Source: a bacterium (GTDB lineage: Bacteria; UBP14; UBA6098). Taken from it: 8,579 bases of DNA. Location: the NCBI GenBank assembly GCA_030642425.1, contig DAOWNU010000062.1:1-8579 (forward strand). Direction: 5' to 3'. A model generated the notes under the pieces. It was given only the letters and a program-made list of their open reading frames with translations. It was not told the origin of the DNA and made no database searches. Within the stretch, counting starts at the first letter, position 1. Each line of letters begins with the position of its first letter. Below are positions 5,662 through 8,579 of the stretch, one piece after another. The translations under genes were made by a program, and so were the position numbers.

Positions 5662-6585
5662 TTATCCCAGCTTGCCCCGCTTGTGCAGATATGCCATCAG
5701 GGCGACATCGAAAGGCTTGCTCGTGTCGATAAGCTCATAATCGATTTGGGCGTCCTCCATGCTCAATCGAAGAAAATCGATATAGTCGATAAAACGCCTC
5801 TGGTATTCCTCGCGGATGCTCCAGGGCAATGTCTGAATATGTTTGCCGGTTTCGAGGTCCTGAAAGATAGTCTCGCCCTTGAAATCGAATTTTGTCTCCT
5901 CGGGGTCGATAACGTGGAACACGATCACCTCGTGGCCCATGTGCCGGAACTGCTTTATCGCCCTTATCATGTTTTCGGGCTTGTCGTAGAGGTCGGAGAT
6001 TATCACCACAAGCCCGCGCCGGTGAATTCTCCTCGCGACCTCGAAAAACACCTCCGCGGCGCCGGTGTCGCCGCCCGATTCCGTCTTCTCGAGCAACTTT
6101 AGTATCTCGAAAAGGTTGAGCCGCGTGCTGCTCGGCGGGCGCTCATCGACAACCCGCGTGTCGAAAAGTGTCAATCCGACCGCGTCTTTCTGCATCTGCA
6201 TAAGATAGGCGAAACTCGCCGCGAGATAGCTGGAATACTCGAGCTTGGGCAGATTTTCGCCGGAAGAATAGCCCATGCTCCCCGATTTGTCGAGCAGGAT
6301 ATAGCATCGAAGATTCGTCTCCTCCTCGAATTGCTTGATATAATATCGGTCGGTTCGGGCGTAGGCCTTCCAGTCGATATTCCGGACAGGGTCGCCGGGG
6401 TTATATTGGCGATATTCAGCGAATTCGACCGAAAAACCGTGGTAGGGAGACCTGTGCATCCCCACGAGAAAGCCCTCGACAACGAACCTCGCCCGAAGCT
6501 CCATATTCGAGAGTTTCGCGATTACTTCCGGTCGAAGGTATTTGCGGTAATCTTTTTTAGCTTCGATTGGCATAGGCCATTTCAT
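5662..6585 (-). CDS. DUF58 / von Willebrand factor A-like protein
   Basis: 307 residues, the length of the short, cytoplasmic DUF58 proteins. The family signature is GFSVEFAEYRQYNPGDPVRNIDWKAYART (50-78, key residues PGD and IDWK..AR), followed by a vWA domain with a metal-ion-dependent adhesion site at D99-x-S101-x-S103 (DKSGSM) and VVIISDLYD further on. No membrane segment is present. DUF58 proteins usually act with a MoxR-type AAA+ ATPase as a chaperone pair for enzyme or complex maturation; the gene upstream here is not MoxR, and this gene seems to have its own promoter. It precedes ftcD by 27 bases, so it is probably in one transcript with it. The ATG at 6585 has GAGG directly against it, too close for good initiation; the second ATG at 6573 (Met5) is 12 bases from the same GAGG. 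Both are non-ideal, and the start is uncertain by four residues. Confidence 0.92.
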   Translation of the reverse strand: MKWPMPIEAKKDYRKYLRPEVIAKLSNMELRARFVVEGFLVGMHRSPYHGFSVEFAEYRQYNPGDPVRNIDWKAYARTDRYYIKQFEEETNLRCYILLDKSGSMGYSSGENLPKLEYSSYLAASFAYLMQMQKDAVGLTLFDTRVVDERPPSSTRLNLFEILKLLEKTESGGDTGAAEVFFEVARRIHRRGLVVIISDLYDKPENMIRAIKQFRHMGHEVIVFHVIDPEETKFDFKGETIFQDLETGKHIQTLPWSIREEYQRRFIDYIDFLRLSMEDAQIDYELIDTSKPFDVALMAYLHKRGKLG

Positions 6586-6622
6586 CCTCGGTAGTGTGCC
6601 ACCGGTCGAACAATAGTGTTAC

Positions 6623-6650
6623 ATTATAAGAAACCCTCGCGCGTGTGCAA
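6623..6650 (-). promoter_or_regulatory. candidate promoter of the DUF58-ftcD unit
   Basis: On the minus strand TTGCAC (6645-6650, preceded by C) is followed after exactly 16 bases by a perfect TATAAT (6623-6628). Transcription would begin near 6616, about 30 bases before the DUF58 start. The layout matches the candidate fchA promoter in both box sequence and spacing. Confidence 0.5.
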
Positions 6651-6656
6651 GGGTTT
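6631..6656. promoter_or_regulatory. inverted repeat overlapping the DUF58 promoter, possible operator
   Basis: AAACCCT (6631-6637) and AGGGTTT (6650-6656) form a perfect 7-bp inverted repeat with an inner GC/GC pair (6639-6640 with 6647-6648). It covers most of the promoter spacer and all of the -35 box. It could act as a repressor site. It could also be a terminator-like stem, but no run of T follows it on the minus strand. Confidence 0.35.
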
Positions 6657-6715
6657 ATTTCGGGGGAACAGATTCAATTGGAAAGAAAAGGGTTCGAGTG
6701 ACCCACTTCCCCGCC

Positions 6716-6744
6716 ACTGGATTCCCGCTTTCGCCGGAATGACA
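6716..6744 (+). repeat. dispersed palindromic repeat of the 'TGGATTCCCGCTTTCGC' type
   Basis: CTGGATTCCCGC - TTTC - GCCGGAATGACA carries near-perfect arms ATTCCCGC / GCCGGAAT with one mismatch. This core, resembling the Neisseria dRS3 core, is scattered through intergenic DNA of many unrelated bacteria. Translated in one frame it gives the well-known spurious peptide WIPAFAGMT, which appears here too. It is probably a REP-like mobile or remnant element rather than a gene part. Confidence 0.75.
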
Positions 6745-6755
6745 TTTATTCGAGC

Positions 6756-6777
6756 GGCGCGGGACGCCGCGCCTTTT
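6756..6777 (+). terminator. GC-rich hairpin with T-run, terminator-like on the plus strand
   Basis: GGCGCGG - GACG - CCGCGCC is a perfect 7-bp stem followed directly by TTTTACCTTTT on the plus strand, the form of an intrinsic terminator. No plus-strand gene lies upstream, so it may belong to the neighbouring repeat rather than end a transcript. On the minus strand, just past the stop of the 233-residue protein gene, the same stem has no run of T after it, though it may still protect that mRNA's 3' end. Confidence 0.4.
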
Positions 6778-6790
6778 ACCTTTTACCTAA

Positions 6791-7492
6791 TTACCCATTA
6801 CCTTCTTCCACTTCCTCTTCCTTATTCTTGAACGTCCAAATCGCGCTCTTTTTCACGAAACCGAGCGAGCCGAGCCGCGTGTCGTCGTTGCCCCAGTGGA
6901 GTTTGCAGATCGCGAACAGATACGAGAGCATCTTCGTGTCGCGGTCGAACAGCGCATTCTTTGCGCGGCGGGCCTCGCGGGCCTCGGTTTTCTCGTCGAT
7001 TGCCTTATGCCACGCCGCGGCCATCGTTTCGCGATGCTCGACAACTGTCGCCATTATCCCGTCCGGCAATCTTCTGGCGTCGCCCTCGGAAACCAGCCGG
7101 TCGTGCGTCTCTTTCCAGACATCGATTGCGGCGATTAGCTTCTTGTAGCCGCGCGGCGTGCGCCCGAGCAGTCCGTATTCCTCGATAACCTCCTCCGATG
7201 CGCCGTCATATTTGAGCATCGCCTTGAGCATCGCTTTCGCCTTGTTGTAGAACTTGTAGGCCACTTTCTCGGCGTCACGCAGCACGGAATAAGCCCCTCC
7301 CGCTTGAGCCGTCTCTATGCCAGCTATGGCTGGAGCCTTATTCCAGACATCGTGTGCGTTCTTTCCCCATTCGACTACATCATCCGATAGATTTAATTCA
7401 ATTTTATACTCTTCGATATTCGCTGATAAATCAATGTATCTCTCAATTCGAATACCGCCATCGTCCTGCCTGAAATTGTTATTAATAACCAT
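6791..7492 (-). CDS. hypothetical protein, 233 residues, mostly helical
   Basis: The gene is well supported: AAGGAG lies 5 bases before the ATG at 7492, and the frame runs cleanly to a TAA at 6791. I do not recognise a family. After an N-terminal region (1-30) the protein is predicted helical, with heptad-like stretches around 66-95 (LRDAEKVAYKFYNKAKAMLKAML), 116-135 and 147-200, and an acidic tail (KEEEVEEGNG). There is no signal peptide and no membrane span, so it is probably cytoplasmic. A possible weak two-fold pattern is visible: a Trp-containing helix (EWGKNAHDVWNKA at 41-53; AIDVWKETHDRL at 122-133) followed by a longer helix. No catalytic motif is apparent. It stands alone, with its own promoter in an AT-rich region on one side and repeats on the other. 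Confidence 0.8.
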   Translation of the reverse strand: MVINNNFRQDDGGIRIERYIDLSANIEEYKIELNLSDDVVEWGKNAHDVWNKAPAIAGIETAQAGGAYSVLRDAEKVAYKFYNKAKAMLKAMLKYDGASEEVIEEYGLLGRTPRGYKKLIAAIDVWKETHDRLVSEGDARRLPDGIMATVVEHRETMAAAWHKAIDEKTEAREARRAKNALFDRDTKMLSYLFAICKLHWGNDDTRLGSLGFVKKSAIWTFKNKEEEVEEGNG

Positions 7493-7510
7493 TATATCTC
7501 CTTTCGATTG

Positions 7511-7539
7511 AATATAGGGAATATCGGATATAAATGCAA
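7511..7539 (-). promoter_or_regulatory. candidate promoter of the 233-residue protein gene
   Basis: On the minus strand TTGCAT (7534-7539, preceded by C) is followed after 17 bases by TATATT (7511-7516). Transcription would start near 7504, leaving a leader of only about 12 bases that begins at the Shine-Dalgarno sequence. This is tight but possible. The -35 box matches that of the fchA promoter exactly. Confidence 0.4.
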
Positions 7540-7577
7540 GGTTATTTATTTATTATTTAATTATTTTTAAATAACCT
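7539..7577. promoter_or_regulatory. 10-bp inverted repeat abutting the -35 box
   Basis: AGGTTATTTA (7539-7548) and TAAATAACCT (7568-7577) are perfect inverted repeats with a 19-base, purely A/T centre. The left arm overlaps the -35 box of the 233-residue protein gene by one base. It may bind a regulator, or be an AT-rich bend or UP-like element. Confidence 0.4.
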
Positions 7578-7783
7578 ACGATATATATTGAATGTCGCGT
7601 AATCATAAATAGATAACCCCAAAATTTATCAAACATACATATAATATATTTTGGAAATCCTTTTAATTAGAATTGTAATCTCCTAATAAATATCGGGATA
7701 CGTCTAATCAAAACATAACATCCTAATAATAAATATCGCTAACGCACGACATAAAATAGGTCACCCCTTATATATTGCGGCAA

Positions 7784-7858
7784 TAGGGGCGGGTTTTACG
7801 CCCGCCCGATATCCGCCGTCGGCCGGTGCCGACCGGGACGGCGCAAGACCGTCCCCTA
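7784..7858. repeat. paired-hairpin intergenic repeat, copy 1 (TAGGGG ... CCCCTA)
   Basis: The unit starts with TAGGGG (7784-7789) and ends with CCCCTA (7853-7858). It contains three perfect stems: GGGCGGG/CCCGCCC (7787-7807), GTCGGC/GCCGAC (7818-7833) and GGGACGG/CCGTCCC (7835-7855). It does not encode a plausible protein. Similar 'GTAGGGGCG...' palindromic elements occur in many genomes of uncultured bacteria. Confidence 0.6.
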
Positions 7859-7887
7859 CGGGGAATCGCAATCATCGTTTTCAATCC

Positions 7888-7973
7888 GTAGGGGTTTGCC
7901 GGTGGCAAACCCGTCCGCGAATAAACGCCATCCGTTGTTTGGGAGACGGGCGACCCGCCGGGTGCGCCCCTAC
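7888..7973. repeat. paired-hairpin intergenic repeat, copy 2 (GTAGGGG ... CCCCTAC)
   Basis: The unit starts with GTAGGGG (7888-7894) and ends with CCCCTAC (7967-7973), the same inward-facing termini as copy 1. It holds a perfect 9-bp stem GGGTTTGCC/GGCAAACCC (7892-7912, loop GGT) and a 9-bp stem with one bulged base, GGGCGACCC/GGGTGCGCCC (7948-7969). It ends six bases before the lipoprotein stop codon and may serve as its 3' mRNA structure. Confidence 0.6.
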
Positions 7974-7978
7974 GCGGG

Positions 7979-8566
7979 TTAATCGACATCGAGGCCGAGA
8001 AGGATAAACTCGCTTCCGGCGGCGATGGTATATTCATCTTCATCATCTTTAAAAATATCTATACGGTTCACTGAACTGGAATCGGGGGAAATAAAATATC
8101 CACTCCCCCCTGGATTCCAAACATGATCGGGTGCAAGATCAATATGATTTCTAATCTTGGATATGTAGGAAATAAAACCAGATTCACTGTAATCTGCGTA
8201 AATGGTAACAAACATATGCGAATATCCTATGCACCAAGAGCCAAGATATGAGTAATCTCCATGGTAATAACTTTCTGAACTATCAGCGTTGAATCTCATT
8301 TTCAAGTAACCATTCCCATCATGAGTAGTATCGGGAAATAGATCGATTAGCTTTCCCCATGCCTGAATCTCCAGCACCTCCCACTCGTCACTTATGCCGT
8401 CGAATGTTACGGTGTTCGTATCCGCCGGCAAAACGATAGATTCGATAATCACCCACGCGCCGTCGGCGCCCGGAGGCCCCGCAGGCCCCGCCGGACCCTC
8501 GCATGCAACAAAAACAAATGCCGCGATAACAAACAATACGGCCACCGAAAACTTAATCTGTTCCAT
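7979..8566 (-). CDS. lipoprotein with a short collagen-like N-terminal stretch
   Basis: 195 residues from the preferred start. The N-terminus is a lipoprotein signal peptide: MEQIKFSV, a hydrophobic core, then FVFVAC with the lipidated cysteine at residue 22 (Phe at -3 is atypical of the strict lipobox). Directly after it, GPAGPAGPPGADG gives four Gly-X-Y triplets, a stub often seen in surface lipoproteins of FCB-type bacteria. The remainder (about 40-195) is rich in aromatic residues, Ser and Asp and looks like a beta-sheet domain (VTFDGISDEWEVLEIQAW; YLGSWCIGYSHMFVTIYADY); no known domain is recognised. Three ATG codons follow one another; AGGAGG is 7 bases from the third (8566) but only 1 from the first (8572), so 8566 is chosen. 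Likely located in the outer membrane, facing the periplasm or the outside. Function unknown. Confidence 0.8.
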   Translation of the reverse strand: MEQIKFSVAVLFVIAAFVFVACEGPAGPAGPPGADGAWVIIESIVLPADTNTVTFDGISDEWEVLEIQAWGKLIDLFPDTTHDGNGYLKMRFNADSSESYYHGDYSYLGSWCIGYSHMFVTIYADYSESGFISYISKIRNHIDLAPDHVWNPGGSGYFISPDSSSVNRIDIFKDDEDEYTIAAGSEFILLGLDVD

Positions 8567-8579
8567 CATCATTCCTCCT

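Larger units (their letters stand above)
7493..7783. other. AT-rich gene-free stretch
   Basis: Apart from the promoter and inverted repeat listed separately, this region holds no gene I can support. It is much richer in A/T than its neighbours. It contains two imperfect direct repeats, TCCTAATAAATATCG (7681-7695) and TCCTAATAATAAATATCG (7721-7738), spaced 40 bases apart and differing by three added bases. Confidence 0.5.

Noticed and set aside
6690..6715. GGGTTCGAGTGACCC resembling a tRNA T-arm
   Set aside because: The loop does not fit the TTCRANY form, and there is no acceptor, D-arm or anticodon arm upstream.
6616..6831. 71-codon open frame on the plus strand containing WIPAFAGMT
   Set aside because: This peptide is the familiar spurious translation of the dispersed 'TGGATTCCCGC' repeat; the rest is intergenic and the end overlaps the real gene on the other strand.
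7784..7973. Possible CRISPR array
   Set aside because: There are only two units; the repeats are themselves diverged and palindromic, with no identical repeats separated by unique spacers and no cas genes.
7768..8046. 92-codon open frame on the minus strand
   Set aside because: It is read through the hairpin repeats and overlaps the lipoprotein gene in another frame; it has low-complexity Pro/Arg/Gly content.

Overview
The window holds seven recognisable genes on the minus strand, one small candidate gene also on the minus strand, and the last 40 codons of a gene on the plus strand at the left edge. The gene types fit a Gram-negative, probably uncultured bacterium of the FCB superphylum or a neighbouring candidate phylum. 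They include an OmpA-family outer-membrane protein with a thrombospondin-type-3 linker, a lipoprotein whose mature end starts with a short collagen-like Gly-X-Y stretch, and dispersed palindromic repeats of a kind common in such genomes. This placement is an inference; nothing here fixes a phylum.

Layout from left to right: the 3' end of a plus-strand gene (1-123); a gene-free stretch with repeat-like sequence (124-380); an OmpA-family gene (381-1720) broken by a one-base frameshift near 1120; a PHP-domain phosphoesterase (1849-2688) 35 bases downstream of a stand-alone cyclodeaminase/cyclohydrolase, fchA (2724-3353); a short regulatory gap; a 55-codon candidate membrane protein (3599-3766); a bifunctional formiminotransferase-cyclodeaminase, ftcD (3793-5634); a DUF58/vWA protein (5662-6585); a repeat-bearing gap; an unrecognised 233-residue protein (6791-7492); a 486-base gap, half very AT-rich and half made of GC-rich hairpins; and a lipoprotein (7979-8566) running towards the right edge.

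Transcription appears to fall into several minus-strand units: lipoprotein; unknown 233-residue protein; DUF58 - ftcD - small membrane protein; fchA - PHP; and ompA-like. The ompA-like gene has a TTGACA-17-TATGTT promoter. Three other units share a different pattern, CTTGCA(T/C) followed 16-17 bases later by TATAAT or TATATT. Each of these three also has a perfect inverted repeat in or beside the promoter.

The metabolic theme is one-carbon transfer onto tetrahydrofolate. FtcD takes the formimino group from formiminoglutamate, the end product of histidine breakdown, and its C-terminal domain releases ammonia to give methenyl-THF. The separate FchA-like protein is a paralogue of that C-terminal domain and probably opens methenyl-THF to formyl-THF. 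The most unusual points are a C2H2 zinc-finger-like insert inside FtcD, the paired cyclodeaminase domains, a small membrane protein whose best start is an AUC codon, a DUF58 gene with no MoxR ATPase beside it, and a cluster of paired hairpin repeats at 7784-7973.
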